From assembly GCF_000327385.1 (NCBI RefSeq), contig NW_008709190.1:655738-719737 (forward strand): a DNA stretch of 64,000 bases, written 5' to 3'. Under the pieces are notes generated by a model that made no database searches, had not been told where the DNA came from, and saw only the letters and a program-made list of their open reading frames with translations. The stretch is from Lottia gigantea (lineage: Eukaryota > Mollusca > Gastropoda > Lottiidae). Position 1 is the stretch's first letter. Each line of letters starts with the position of its first letter. The translations under genes were made by a program, and so were the position numbers. Below, piece by piece: positions 23,640 through 36,861 of this stretch.

Positions 23640-26600
23640 ATATGTTCAATTATCACATATTTGATGTTCATTATTTCACATAAAGTCAAGACTTATTCCA
23701 AAGTTATTCCTCTTGAAAACTCGAAAACTTCCCTAAAAATCTCCTAAGAATAGTCCTCATCCTCTACAATTATATTCAATAAACAACTTTTGTTTCTACT
23801 CAGATGAAACCACACAATCTGAAGATTTGAATATCATTATTATCTACAACAATTAAACTTTCAAATATCATAAATAACCCTTTATTAAAACAATGTCACC
23901 ATCAAAACCTTAGACACATTAATCCTAATTATCAATCAAATCAAATTCTAACCTTTGAACACAATAAATCAAATTACCTGTATAGAAGTATATTATAATA
24001 TGATCTAGAAAATATCTGATATTAATTATTTATGTGGTATTTAACCTGTATATTTAATCATCTTATATAATATAATATAATTGATGTATATTATAAGTTG
24101 TTTACTGTGGAAGATTAAGAAATGTTATACTATCAATATTGCTATGATTGAACTAATCAATGTAAATTTTGATTATGACTTTGGACATGAAAAAATCGAT
24201 ATATCTGAATTATAAATATTTTAGCAATAGCCAAGTTTCAAAAATATTTACAGAGGTATTGATCATTGGTTGAAATTGGTTAAGCGGCACCAACACGCTA
24301 CTCACTTGCAATATTTCAAGAAATCTTTTGAACAGGACTGCAACAATTCTGAAAGTTGCGATTTGATACACTAAATGATACTCATCCAATGATAGGATTT
24401 ATTGATATAATAATCACAAATCATTCAATAGATAATGAAAGAGAGGAATAGTAGAAATTTTTGAAATTATAACAATTTAGTCACTTTTTAGCACATGAGA
24501 AAATTTAGAAGTAAAGAATTGTGAAAGAAAATTTACAATTTTTGAAGTCAGAAATGATTTTTTTTCAAATTCTAATGAGAAAATTCTACTCATAAAGTCA
24601 ACGCATAACACAATTTCTGTGTTATAAAATGGAGCTAATAGATAATCATGATGATTTTTATCCAACACAATGCATCAATAAGAAGTAAAGAATCATGTTT
24701 CATCAATTAGCTGAATCCCTGCAGCCCGTCTTTTGATGATTATCATACTTAATCATGTTGCAGATCGAGCTATTCAAAGGGTAGCATATTCATCTTGTAT
24801 CGTTTTTGGTGGTTTGGAGTAAAAGGACAATGAACTTAGTGCCCCCTTGTGGACCTAGTTTTGTCGTAGATTAAGCTTAGGAACTAGATGAACAAGATAA
24901 ACTGGACATATCAGATTATCTCTTGAGTATATAAAATAATATTCATGACAAACATAAAGGTTAATCCCTTATTTTCAAATGTAGGCTAATACTAATACAC
25001 ACTAGTTTTGGCATTTTCCCATAAACAAGGAATTTACCGATTCAGCCGATTCAAAAAGATAAAAGAACATCTTATTTTCTTTTAATTCTTATGATTAAAT
25101 AAGTGTTCCTCAAATATTCATCAGTATCACCTTTCAATAAAATGTATAACAGCTAAGAAAATGGACATTCATCAAATGTTAAAACTAAGCAACAAATTTC
25201 ATATATCTCAGTTTTGCTAAATGTATGCATGACACAGAAAGACATATTGCATTTATTGTTACAGACCAAACATAATGCTCTTAAAGTTTCAGACAAAAAT
25301 TCAGAATAGCCTAAGGTTGATTAACTTGGTTGAATTCTAATCAATCTGAAAGGCCAAACAAAGATTCTGCCATTTTTCCTGCCATTAAGAAACCAAAGGA
25401 TACAGATGTGTCGAAGATAAATTTACATAACACCTCTTAAAGGTGAAATAATTACATCGCTTTTGAGCTGAAGGCTAGAAAAAAAGAGCAGGAAGTCAAT
25501 TAAGAAGATGAGTAGAGGTATTTTATTATCTCCCTTGTTTGTTCGAAATGGTTTACTGATAATTTTGTAAGTTGTTAATAGACAGAAAACATCCTTTGTA
25601 CCTCCAGGCTGAACACTTAACTCAAGTTTAAATCTTTATAAATATCATGTAGTTTCTCTGGCAATTAAGAGATTCTTTTCTTTCTTCTATTTTTTCTATG
25701 TGGACTTTATAATGATCTATAGTTCATATCATATATATAAAACCCTATATAAACTTAAAGAATGAAAATAACATCAAAAACTTCAGCTTATTTGTTGGGA
25801 AAAATTATTAACAGAGCTTTTACTAAAAAGTTAAACAAAAGAATAGTAGTTTATATTTCTGTTTTGATATATCTTTTTATGAAAATACTTTTCTGCCATT
25901 GATTGAGTTTAATGAAGACATGTTGGGAATTCTGCCAAAACGGTGGCAATAGCTTACTCTTGTTAAAATAAAATCTTAAATTGCACACTGGCCTCACCAT
26001 GTCAGCGCCTCCAATCTCAATATCTGACACAGACAACTGGGTTTAAAAAGCTGAAGGTACTTTTCTTGCCATACTTCAAGGTTAGAGAACAAAAGTTTAA
26101 CTCATTGAATGCTTTTGCTTTAATATAAATATCAATTCAGACACATCCATAGCTGTATCATATTTGAACTATTTTCTAAACTGTCAGTGTAAAACTGCAG
26201 GTAGATATAGACAAGAAGTCTGCTAACTGTTTTTGTATTCAGGTAAACTGATCTTAAGACAACAATCTCCAGTTTGATATCTGAATGATTACACATCTTG
26301 TAGATACTACTAACAAAATAAGCTTTAAGATTCCTTTTCATAAAAACCTGTTGAACAAATATCAAGAAAAAATTCAAGGATTACTGGAGTTATAAAACAA
26401 GGATAAAGTGAAATTTTCAATATCATATTTGACATTCTATTTTTATGTTCGTATATCTTTGATCATAGTCCTTAATGATTATTGACTTTCTTTCTCTTTA
26501 TTTGAGACCAATGAAGGTGATTCGAATTTACTTGTGTCATGAGTTTGGTTATGTATGGTTACAAATCGTAGTGATTGAAGAAATCATGTGACCTTGAATA

Positions 26601-27175
26601 ATTTTTCCAGTCTATCTAGCTTTAAGTTGGTAGCATTCTAGACTTATGCCAAGATCTAACCTTCCAACACAAACTTTCTCTTTGAAACAATATTGTAAGG
26701 GTGCTCATACTATTGATGTTAATTAAGAAGCTTTGCATCGCGATTGAACTTATAAGATTCAATCATTTTCTAGAAATTTGTATTCCTCAAGACATCTGTA
26801 CAAGTATATCAGAAGGCATATTAAATTAATATTCAAGATAGGAACATTTCTTCTGAAGTTTATCAGATAAAACTGTGTGGATATAAATATCTAAATGTGA
26901 AAAGTGAAATACATATTTATATACACAGCCAGGTGTGGGTAGATATTAGATCTATACAGTAAAATATCAACTAGTAAGTGGCACTGATTTGACTAAACAA
27001 GTTTCACCTAGTCTAACTTGTTTACCTTTATTATGACTTCATCACAGTGTTGTTATCAGTTCTGTTTAAATTGAAATGAAATCTTCATGGTTCTATCTGT
27101 TTCTGCAAAAACCCATGATGAAGCTACATGTCTGATAAAGAGCATCTGGGTCAATTAAAACCATCTTCAATATCA
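23640..27175. other. Intron, nothing recognised
   Basis: AT-rich sequence. The short minus-strand open frames at 24477, 25851 and 26132 have no recognisable features. No repeat family was noted. Confidence 0.5.
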
Positions 27176-27396
27176 GGTTATTTTGAACTTTGTCCTAAAC
27201 CTTGACTGCAATAGCCACCTTCCTTGTATCACGTAAGTTTGTAAATGCAGCAATTTAGTTGGATTGTCAAAGGCCATGATTGGTTGTATTCGCTAGCCCA
27301 CAATACAATCAAACGGCTGCATTCCACGATACAAAAATGTGTCTATTGCAGTCAAGGTATAAGACAAAATTCGTGATAGCTTGACATTTACAAGAT
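27176..27396. repeat. Foldback element family A, copy 2
   Basis: This copy is shorter in the centre than the others. It has GAACTTTGTCCTAAACCTTG on the left and GATAGCTTGACATTTACAAG on the right. The inner arms are recognisable from CTTGTATCACG and its inverse. Confidence 0.75.
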
Positions 27397-28184
27397 GATT
27401 GAAGCTGTTCAGTTCAGTTACTATATACTTGATAAGAAAAACTCAGTCGATAAGAAACATGATTTCTTTTGCATGAAACGTTGTACAAATGGTGATCATG
27501 GGTTCTTATCTCAATTGAAGTGTGACAGTCTTGTGACCTTGAATAATCAAATAAAATCCAATGCCAAAAGCTTTGGTAAATGACCAGCTAATAGACAAGA
27601 TTCTTGTTCCGCAACATGAACATCTTGAGTTCAACATGTTTCATTCATCATGTGACAAGGAGAAACAATTACAATTCATTCCATTGTAGCAGACACATGC
27701 TTCCTTTCTTTGACAAGTCTTGTAGTAATTCTCTTCAATATGTAATGCTATAAATTTCATAATATTTCACCATCTTATTTCAATTATACAATGAAATTTC
27801 CTTCCAATCTAAAATACCACATTAAGATACTATCATTATTTTTCTTCACCTTGGTTTTAAAGGGATATTACTGTTAATATTTTGCATATTTTGCTCATTG
27901 GCATAAAATCTTTCCTTTGATATTTTTTCATTAGTCAAAAAATTAAAATTTCAAACCCTAAATTTCATACCAATGCATGATTTACTGTCTTGTTCTGTCC
28001 TCTTTAAACCAAGGTTCTTAACAAAAATGACGATGTCTATTTGACATTGTTCAAAATCTAATCATATCTAAAATAAAACCAATAGCACAAATTTATCTGA
28101 CCATAGAACTATAATATATTACCTTTTCATTAGAAAAGTTTCAATTTTTAATCTACAAATTGCGAGAGATAGAGCTATGATTCT

Positions 28185-28495
28185 GAAGTTGAATTTTCAT
28201 TAGAAATATAGGAGGAGGATTTAAACAGTTCCACAACAAATTGCCAAAAAATAACAATAAGTAACTCAGATCATTGTATCTATAAATCACAGTAAGACTA
28301 AAACATGAATATAATATAAACAGTTGAAACGCACAGTTCTGATAAAGTATTTTAAGTTGAATTTTCATTACAAATATATGTGCAGCAAGTTTTTCAACTA
28401 CAAATTGTGAGAAATAACAGTATCTCAGATCATTGTATCTATAAATCACAGTAAGACTAAAACATGAATATAATATAAACAGTTGAAACGCATAT
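28185..28495. repeat. Tandem duplication, 159 bp
   Basis: The block AGATCATTGTATCTATAAAT through ATAAACAGTTGAAACGCA occurs at 28267 and again 159 bases later almost unchanged, while the part with GTTGAATTTTCATTA is more diverged. Confidence 0.85.
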
Positions 28496-28837
28496 ATAAT
28501 GCCTTATCTTAGTAATGCACCAGAAGTCTGTAGGTTAACCATCTGAATCTTATTTATCATTTTCAGTTTGGCATCAACTTTCACCTTATAAACTATATTG
28601 CTTATCAGTAAAGCATGTAGAATTTCTCGTTTCCTGATAACTTCAATGTTTATTTCATCAATTATCTTATAAATAAATTCAATTAACCAAGCTGTAAAGG
28701 ATATTCCCACTATTTCTACTGGCATGTGATAAAGTTGTGAAAACACCAGAGATTAAAAATGCAGTTTTTTAAGGATGATTACAAAATTGAATTTTTAAAA
28801 CTTGGTAAGAATGAGTCTTTGAACATCAGTGAACTTA

Positions 28838-28958
28838 CCTGGTGTAATATTGTTTTATATAGAGATACTATTCTTTAGTCAAGGCACCTGGTAAGTCCAA
28901 CTGATGAATATTTTATGTCCATTCTAAGAGGTAGTATCATTTTAAAGATGTGCAGCCA
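28838..28958. repeat. Foldback element family C, copy 3 (right arm only)
   Basis: It matches the right arm: TATATAGAGATACTATTC, AGTCAAGGCACCTGGTAAGT, CAACTGATGAATATTTTATG, and CATTCTAAGAGGTAG, ending CATTTTAAAG. The left arm is missing. Confidence 0.72.
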
Positions 28959-31050
28959 TTTATATAAGTAAATAGAGTATATATGTGTTTTGAAAGTGCA
29001 AATTGGAAGTTGACAATTATAGAAAAATATTTATCAACTGTATAATTACAGATTATGGCAAATTTAAGGGAATCATTACAAACTAAAGAGACTTTTTCTA
29101 CCTATGTAGAATATCTGTATACTGATGCAGATCTCTTTGTGATCTCAGCCAGTGCCAGTCACTCTTAATAGTGATTTCTCCCTTCCTCATTGTAAATTGT
29201 AGGGCCCCTCTGTGAGTAAGACCCTAACTCACCAACCTAGTGGATTCAATCCAAGAGTAGTGAAGGTCAAACCTTGAATTTTTCAACTTATTTTCGACAG
29301 GTCAGTGATGGAAAAGTATTCAATAACTTAGCTATATGCAGCAGGTTGTGCACTACAAAGATGCTTTGACAGTTGAAAATCTGATAAAAATTCTCTCATT
29401 GCACACTGCATGTCAATATAATTTAATATCATTTTCCATTCCATGTTTATTATATGAGAAGACAATTTTAAGTGACCTAGTCTTCTGTGGTCTAAGTGTT
29501 TTGCACGGATGTTTTTCTGGTTTAGCAATGTGTATCAGACATAATTTCATATCAAGTGTTTAGCTTCATAATTTCCTCATTGGTATAATTATTATTAATT
29601 GATATTCTTATGTTTCATTACCTAATAATCATTTGATAATGTCTGACAAGGGGTTACACCTGTAACTACAAGGTAAAATATCAAATAGCTTACCAGTTTA
29701 GTGGTTTGACATAATTTCACAGGTTTAGATTTTAACACTTTCAGAACACCCAAGCTGTCAAGACCATGATGGGTTCTCCTACTTTCCATGATTTATAGCA
29801 AATAACACTTTCAACACAGTTAATATTCCTATAAAACCACTAGACTTTCTCATATACACTGCATGTAAATAAGAAATCAAAATCCTTTTACAAGGTTACC
29901 CCGGCAACCAGGTGCCATTTATTACTGCTAGTGTTTTTGATCAATCTCCAACATTGAAGGTATAAACATTCTATTGAAACATGGGATGGCTGTAGTCCAC
30001 CTATGTATCTGGTATTATCAAATTTCAATCCTTTTTATCAGCTCAGTTCTAACTTTCGTCATAAAACAATCAAAATGTTGGGTCAAAATTTAGTCAAAAA
30101 CGTGATTTCAACTGAAATTTCAATGAATTACAACATTACCACATTGTGCTGACAAAAACAAATTTATCAAAGTTTTTCCAAATTATCCTGAGTGAAACTG
30201 CCAAAAGTTCACAAAACAATCACTTTTACTTAGAAATATCCTTTGAAACAATTAGACAATTCTACGTTTCTGCCAAAATGTCTCTCTTGAAAAATTTTGT
30301 GAATGTATTCTGAAAGTCTTTAGAGTCAAATTCACATTAAGCCAACAAAACTAATGTTGAAAATTGGCATTCTAGGGTAAACAGACAATCTTTGAGAAAG
30401 CACATATTTTGTTGAATCCATATCCAATTGCCTTCTTAAACAAAATATTCTTGTAAATCAGAAATAATTCTGTCCATTTGAATCCTGAATCAATCAGAAA
30501 CCAACTGCATGTACCAAAACTACCAAAATACACCAACAGTAATCACTAGTAAGAGGAGGAACTTGTAATGTTTATAGACTCAATGAAGGTTTTGTTATCA
30601 TTTAGGTACGAACTGTGTTTTGGCAAAAATTGGCGTCTGCTGTTATCTAGATATCATGAATAACTGCCTCAGAACTACTGATAATTTCAGAGATAGAAAG
30701 TTTGACTAGTCAAAACCATTTAAAAATCTTCAGATCTTCTTCTCTTAAATACAAATTTCTCTAAATATTCAGATGTAGTAACGATTATTAGGGCAATTTA
30801 TACCCTTAAAATATCATGGCAGCTCATAGTTAATTTATTATGTCATTTTCTCTGTTCTACTACAGGTAATCTTATAAACAGTAAGCTTAAAATAATCTCC
30901 CATAGTCATTTTTCTTTTCTACCTTTCTGTTTTTCTCTGTGCAGTAAAACAATACAAGAACTGAAAGTTTTAGATAGCTTAACATGATCGTAATCATCTG
31001 GTATAGTATATATTTAGATCACTGGATTTGTTTTACTGGACTGCATCCAT
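28959..31050. other. Intron, nothing recognised
   Basis: Overlapping open frames on both strands near 29330-29560 look like chance. No exon-like signal or known repeat. Confidence 0.5.
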
Positions 31051-31560
31051 CTCCACAATCTTAAGCTATTACCAATTACATCTAAAACCTTGACTCCAAT
31101 AGTCAACTTTCTTGTATCATGGAAGTTTGTAAATGCAGCACTTTGATGAGATTGTGTGCTGTATTCTTTTGTGTACAATCCAATCAAATTGCCCCATTCC
31201 GTGATCCAAGACAGGTGACTTTGATGAGATTGTGTGCTACCAAATACAGCCAAATAGAGCCCTCTACCTAGAGTCTGTAAACCATTAGCCATAATGTTTA
31301 CATTATCAATATCTCTGATTGGCTGTATTCTTTTGTGTACAATCCAATCAAATTGCTCCATTCCGTGATCCAAGACAGGTGACTTTGATGAGATTGTTAG
31401 CTACCAAATACAGCCAACTAGAGCCCTCTACCTAGAGTCTGTAAACCATTAGCCATAATGTTTACATTATCAATATCTCTGATTGGCTGTATTCTTTTGT
31501 GTACAATCCAATCAAATTGCTTCATTCCGTGATCCAAGACAGGTGACTATTGGAGTAAAG
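31051..31560. repeat. Foldback element family A, copy 3, with internal 164-bp tandem copies
   Basis: The left arm is recognisable (CTTGACTCCAATAGTCAAC). The inner part, from TGTACAATCC through TTCTTTTG, is repeated with a period of 164 bases: TGTACAATCC occurs at 31172, 31336 and 31500. The open frame on the minus strand here is produced by this repeat and is not a gene. Confidence 0.8.
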
Positions 31561-32576
31561 TTATTAGACACTGCATAATATCTTGACACAGTGAAGTTGG
31601 ACTGTATCCTACTACGTAATTTTAAATTTTCTTAAGTTAAATTGGCTGATGCCATGATCAGTATTTAATGACTTAATTCTTAAAACTACAAAACAGCCAG
31701 TTTTATCTAAGAAGTTAATATATTGGAAGTAAAAGATATAGAAAGTGTTTATATATTCTCTTCCTGTAGACTGGTATCAATTATATCTAATACATCTTTT
31801 CTATTGATCTACTATACTAGTTTATTTATTTCAAATTACAGCTGACAAACTCAGTGTGTGTAATGCACATCATTTTAATCAGTTGATAAACCATGGGTCC
31901 TATCTATTATGGACTTGAAACACTTATTGCTATTAGTAATATCTTTCATAAGTAGCAAGGCTGGCTTCTTTTCAATCAAAGTATAAATTGGACCTGAATC
32001 TTCTCAACAGAAGTGAACCTTCATCCAAACTCAAACAATAAACCACACCTTAGGAAATAAAGACAAAAGAATTGATGGAATATTTTGATGAAAGTTGGAG
32101 AAGTTCACAATATAATGATTACCAGATGTTAGAAGGATGTTTAATATCCTCTAATAATTCTTCTAAACTGATTCTCAGATTATCTACATACTGATCAAAA
32201 TTTGAAGAATTAAAAGAAACTTCATTTGAGTTAGACTTTCTGTTCCCAATTGGGCTAACAATTACAGACAATGATGGGAAATTTTGCCAGGACAAAGGCA
32301 TCAGGTGAGCATTTTTTTGAATACATGATGAACAATTTTCATAGTAAACATCATAACAAAAGTTTTTAAAACTTATTTTAATGCACTACGAGTTCGGATC
32401 AGAATGGTTTCTTAACTTCTCACAATCAGTTTGTGGTGCCAACAAATAGTAGTAATAACTTGGTGATGCCTGAAATGAGACTTTTCCTGGTAGCATTGAG
32501 AACCCATGATGAAGTAAAATTTCCAAGATATCAAAATGAAATGAAATGAAATGAATGGAGTTTTTCATCTTACTTT

Positions 32577-32765
32577 TCTGCACCATATGAGCTAATGAAG
32601 ACGGGCAACGCCATGCAGGGTGAAATGAGTTTAATTTTGCACGACAATGGCATTAGCCTGCTCTTCTAACTGTCGAGGGATCTTTAAAGTGAAAGGCCTG
32701 TAGCACACAGGGCTCGCATTATTGTCCCATCCAAAAAAATAGACGCTTTTTCCATGTCAGCCCCC
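32577..32765 (-). repeat. SINE-like family E, copy 1
   Basis: Family E reads on the minus strand in every copy. This copy has ATGAGCTAATGAAGACGGGC, AACGCCATGCAGGGTGAAAT and the TCGAGGGATCTTTAAAGTG block. Its tail end on the left is a run of ATGAA units (32537-32560), as expected for a SINE 3' end. Confidence 0.68.
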
Positions 32766-33224
32766 CTTACAACAAGATATCAAAGAAGATAAGATTTGTA
32801 GTTGTATTAGAATCAGAAGAGATGTGTTATGTTCTAACATATCTTGTATTTATTTTGTAATATTGAGCTGATTCTTACCAGCTGTCCTCCTTCCCCCATT
32901 CTAAATCTTGTTTTTCAATTTCTTTTGTCTTGTATGTAAAACTTTAGAGATGAAATATCTGTACCAGGTGTAGGTTTAACATTTAATAGATTATGAATGT
33001 TTACGTCCAGATTGTACTCATATTAACCTTTTTATTGTAAATAAAACAAATATCATAAATATTTCAATGAAATTTTAGTAGCAACACGCGTCCTGCAATT
33101 CTTTGAATGACATTCAACATTTACAAATGATCTTTAAACTATTCAAGGTTCGTGAGACTCCAGAACTTGCCAAAAGCCCAGTACGACCAAGATGCAATTT
33201 ATTTTAAACAAAAGCAACACTTGA

Positions 33225-33362
33225 CAGTTTTAAAGAGGTTTTCAAACAAATCTATGTTTATCTAGTACACTGATAGCAACAATTTCCACCATTCCAATTT
33301 TCAATCAGACGCCTGTGGTTCCTGCAATTCCACTAAAACTAAGTCATTCAGTCATCAAAAAT
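33225..33362. repeat. Foldback element family B, copy 2 (left half only)
   Basis: The match runs from TTTTAAAGAGGTTTTCAAAC through CACCATTCCAATTTTCAATC to CACTAAAACTAAGTCATTC. No right arm follows, so the copy looks truncated. Confidence 0.7.
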
Positions 33363-34580
33363 CAAGCTGCAATGTGCTGAACAGAAATAGCATATTGTTT
33401 CTGCTGACAACTGGATTTGTCTCATATTATCATTATTAATGATCCAGAATGGCTGTAGAATTCATGTCAATCACATTGATTTTGTCTGCTTTTAGATCTT
33501 AACCCATGAATTGTGATTAGGATAGGCACATGTCAGTTTCCTTCACAGGTCATTGGATTTGCAAAAAAGTCAGCAAATGGAAATATATAGACCAAAAATT
33601 AAAAAACACTCATTGAAGTTATCTTGAAGTTTCCTATGATAAGATGTAAACAAGACATTCTACTTTAAGATATGAAAATTCCACACCTAATTTTTTCAAA
33701 GTAATTTAAAAGGGAAGTGTTGATTGATATGATAAGAGAATCTCAACACAATATCAGAGACTGGTAGTTAGTGTTTCAGAAACTAACACCCTGAAATCTA
33801 TGTTAACACTTTTACTGTAGGTGTTATTGTTATGTTATAAATTCTATGAGTCATGTAATCAGATAAAATATGGTTTAATTTATGGATATAAAAAGAGTAA
33901 ACAGGGTACTGACAACAAACAGCTGTTTATCCATTTACATCTTCAGATAAAGGTATCATGAGGAGAGATGAATACCTTAAAACTGTGATTACATGTGTAC
34001 ACGAACACAGGCAGTATAAAAAACAGACCATAGCAACTCCTATACATATGCTTAACAAATCCAAAAGTCTGATTACATGTGTCTGCAAACTCAACTCAAC
34101 ACTTCAGTAAGCACAAGAAATGGCTCAGTGAGCATTTTTTTTGCATTTGCAGAAGGTTACGGATAGTTTTCAAGGTGCCAAAATGTGGTATGCCCTTTAT
34201 TACATCATAACTATGGAAGACTTTCTTCTCCTTTGTTTCCTGACCCAATATCATGCTGTTTCCCTTAAGGACACATGTATAATAAGCATGTTTTCAGCTT
34301 GAGTTTGAATTTCCGTTTGTGCTTGAGTGGTGCTTTCAGACAATTATGTAATCGCAGCTAGTCAATATCTCACATATCATTTTGATAAATGTTGACTGCA
34401 AACCTCTATATACTCAATGTCTAGTACCACAGTAGTACTGGCATTTACTCAAGGATCAAAAAAACTTGGATGGATAATCAGTATTTTTGACATACCATGA
34501 TACTAGCAGTTTTGGTCAAAGAGTGTTTTCTTATCTGAATTCTATGAAAATTCTGGACATTCCCACAGATAGAAAATGAT
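33363..34580. other. Region upstream of the lipocalin
   Basis: No coding exon is seen. A plus-strand run from ATG 34213 (MEDFLLLCFLTQYHAVSLKD) resembles a signal peptide but has no donor, and was not used for the lipocalin model. Confidence 0.45.
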
Positions 34581-34609
34581 TATATAAGTTATAGATTACC
34601 ATTATAAAA
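34581..34609 (+). promoter_or_regulatory. TATA-like boxes upstream of the lipocalin
   Basis: TATATAAG at 34581-34588 and TATAAAA at 34603-34609 lie 56-84 bases before the lipocalin ATG, a plausible spacing for a short 5' leader. In AT-rich DNA such matches are common, so this is only suggestive. Confidence 0.35.
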
Positions 34610-34664
34610 CATAGAAACATTAAATCCACTTCATATCTCATCAAATATCTGTTACATTCTGACC

Positions 34665-34688
34665 ATGTTTTTGTTATTCCTTACTCAG
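34665..34688 (+). CDS. ApoD-like lipocalin, exon 1 (start of signal peptide)
   Basis: A mini coding exon of eight codons, MFLLFLTQ, ends in phase 0 at a GTAAAG donor. Joined to the next exon it gives the hydrophobic stretch MFLLFLTQVLIITTSQGFF, a plausible secretory signal peptide that brings the protein to 192 residues, normal for ApoD-like lipocalins. ACC precedes the ATG. TATA-like boxes lie about 60-85 bases upstream. The start is chosen by phase and by the need for a signal peptide; no other upstream ATG fits as well. Confidence 0.75.
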
Positions 34689-35107
34689 GTAAAGATTTTG
34701 TTTCCCAAAAAATTCCCTGCATTGAATCTCGGAATTAATCATTTTCCAAAATTGACTTTTTGATCTCTTGAAACTTGGCACTTTGGAAACCTTCCATACT
34801 GTGCTATTGGGAAGTTCACTGTAATCTACATCAGACCAATTATTTAATGTCATCTACAAGACACATTTCCATCCCTATATAAGCAGAGTTTCTTTCTTTT
34901 TTTTTTTTTACCTAAATGATATGTTATTTTTGCATATCAGTTGATACATTTTTGCAATTTCTTTGGTGTTCAGTAACTCTATGAAAGGTAGATGTAGAGT
35001 CTGTAGGTTATAGCTGCTACAAAAGCTGTTTTTCTAGTTCTTTTACTATAATTTTTTTTACTTGACTTGAGTTTTTGTTAATTGAGTAAACTTTCCATTG
35101 TTTCTAG

Positions 35108-35381
35108 GTTTTAATTATCACTACCTCTCAAGGATTTTTCCTCAAGGCTGCCAATGAGTGTATGAAACCTCCAGTGTCTAGTAATTTTACTAATGAAAGA
35201 TATTATGGATTATGGTATGAGATAGGTAAAATACAGACTGCTGGTGGTGCCTATTTTGAGAAAGACTGTGTTTGTACCACTATAGATGTTCAGCCTGTTC
35301 AAGGAGCAACTAATGGTAATTCTACAGCATTCAATAGTTGTAGAAAGGTTACACCATCTGGAAACTTTCTAAATGCTACAG
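35108..35381 (+). CDS. ApoD-like lipocalin, exon 2 (lipocalin GxW motif)
   Basis: Lipocalins are small secreted eight-stranded barrels that carry lipids, pigments or other hydrophobic ligands. The exon starts after TTTCTAG in phase 0 and ends in phase 1 at GTAACT. It encodes the rest of the signal peptide, then NECMKPPVSSNF and RYYGLWYEIGK, where G42-x-W44 is the first structurally conserved lipocalin motif, followed by EKDCVCTT (Cys 62 and 64) and Cys 86. N-glycosylation sequons are visible at NFT (34), NST (79) and NAT (97). The reading frame stays open past the donor, but the downstream exons show that splicing is used. The gene lies inside the spectraplakin intron, on the opposite strand. 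Confidence 0.9.
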
Positions 35382-35422
35382 GTAACTTTAAAATGATACT
35401 ACCTCTTAGAATAGACATCAAA

Positions 35423-35622
35423 TATATATATTCATCAGTTGGACTTACCAGGTACCATGACTAAAGAATAGAATCTCTATATAAGATGATATCTCCATTA
35501 AACTAAATAATTATTAAAACATGCTTAGAAGCATTAGGACCAGGTGAGTCTACTGATGAACAAAGACTCATTTTAACCATGTTTAAAAAATTTTATTTTT
35601 TGGTCATCCTAAGAGTTATACT
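35423..35622. repeat. Foldback element family C, copy 4 (in the lipocalin intron)
   Basis: It lies about 40 bases after the exon 2 donor of the lipocalin. Motifs are CAGTTGGACTTACCAGGTAC, AGAATAGAATCTCTATATAA, AAACATGCTTAGAAGC and GGTGAGTCTACTGATGAA. It explains why the open frame runs past the donor into unrelated sequence. Confidence 0.75.
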
Positions 35623-36112
35623 TTTCATATCAGTATTGATATAACCATTCAATTTATTTTATAATACTATATTTACATATTTGTTACAATGAACCTTTGT
35701 GCAAAATTTGAGCTAAAAATTCTTTAGTGAACAATTAGTTAAAATACATTGAAAGATTCCTGATGCTACCTAATGTATATATAAGGATTAAATGTAAAAT
35801 TTTGTTGTGCTGCGCCATAATTTTTTGAAGGTGCAGGTACATGAACGTTCTAAGTAAAATCTTGTGCCCCTGCTTTCAAAACAATATTATCACGTTCTCG
35901 ACTGGATTGTCTACAATAGTTTGGTTTAAAATGACCAACTGGAGATTTTTGTCTCGTGTTTCCCGTTCTGGTCGGTGAAACTCTCGACAAGACTCTAGTT
36001 AAAAGAAAAAAAACCCGAGCAAGACTATTCGTGTGTTCGCACCATTAGTAGCTGAAACCAGACAGGAAAGATGACACTGTGAGGTTATTGATAATATGAT
36101 TACTATTTACAG

Positions 36113-36177
36113 GTACTCTTACTAGTGAAAAGCCAGCAGGTCACTGGCAGGAAGGTTTCTTTCCACTTGCTCCAAAG
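36113..36177 (+). CDS. ApoD-like lipocalin, exon 3
   Basis: The exon completes a Gly codon and reads GTLTSEKPAGHWQEGFFPLA followed by PK, ending in phase 0 at GTATGT. It follows a TTTACAG acceptor. The segment corresponds to the middle barrel strands. The intron before it holds a family C foldback copy, and the intron after it holds a family A copy. Confidence 0.87.
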
Positions 36178-36308
36178 GTATGTCCAGCCTTGGGCAATTT
36201 CTTTTTAGTATTTTCTATTTACACGAACACATGTACTGACCATCGAGAAATGAAGGAACTTTTTTCTCAAATGTTTCTATATATAGAAACTACTTTCTTT
36301 GAACTACA

Positions 36309-36798
36309 TCTACATGATGAACATAATGAAAATTCATGAAGAGGGAATATTGCTTAGGTTTAAAAATTCTCCAAGCTATTACAAACTTCATCTTATACCT
36401 TGACTGCAATAACTAATTTCTTTTATCATGGAATGCATTGATTTGATTTGATCGTACATGATGAACATGATGAAAATTCATGAAGAGGTAATATTGCCTT
36501 CAAAATCATCATAATGTCAAGCTATTACAAAATTCATCATATACCTTGACTGCAATAACTAATTTTCTTGTATCATAGAATGTATTGATTTGATTGGATT
36601 GTACACCAGCAAATACAGCCAATCAGAGCCATTGACAGAAAGATTGTAAATTCTGCTTATTGTTTACCGACTTACTGTCGATTAACTGTAATTGCTAATC
36701 CAATCAAAACGCTGCATTCACAAACTTCTGTGATACACCAATAGTGGCTATTGCAATCAAGATATAAGATAAAGTACATAATAGATTGACGTAGTGAG
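36309..36798. repeat. Foldback element family A, copy 4, with duplicated left arm
   Basis: This copy lies in the last lipocalin intron. A block containing CATGATGAACAT, AAATTCATGAAGAGG and the left arm occurs twice, 155 bases apart (near 36311 and 36466). The right end runs to TAGATTGACGTAGTGAGAATG. Confidence 0.78.
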
Positions 36799-36861
36799 AA
36801 TGAGATTCTAAGCACCAATAAGATCTCAGTTCAAGGGCAAATAACTCTAATCTTGTTTCAG

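Noticed and set aside
31014-31373. Minus-strand 119-residue open frame
   Set aside because: It is generated by the tandem copies within foldback family A copy 3.
34213-34300. MEDFLLLCFLTQYHAVSLKD as an alternative lipocalin signal peptide
   Set aside because: No GT donor in a usable phase before its stop; the exon at 34665-34688 fits better.
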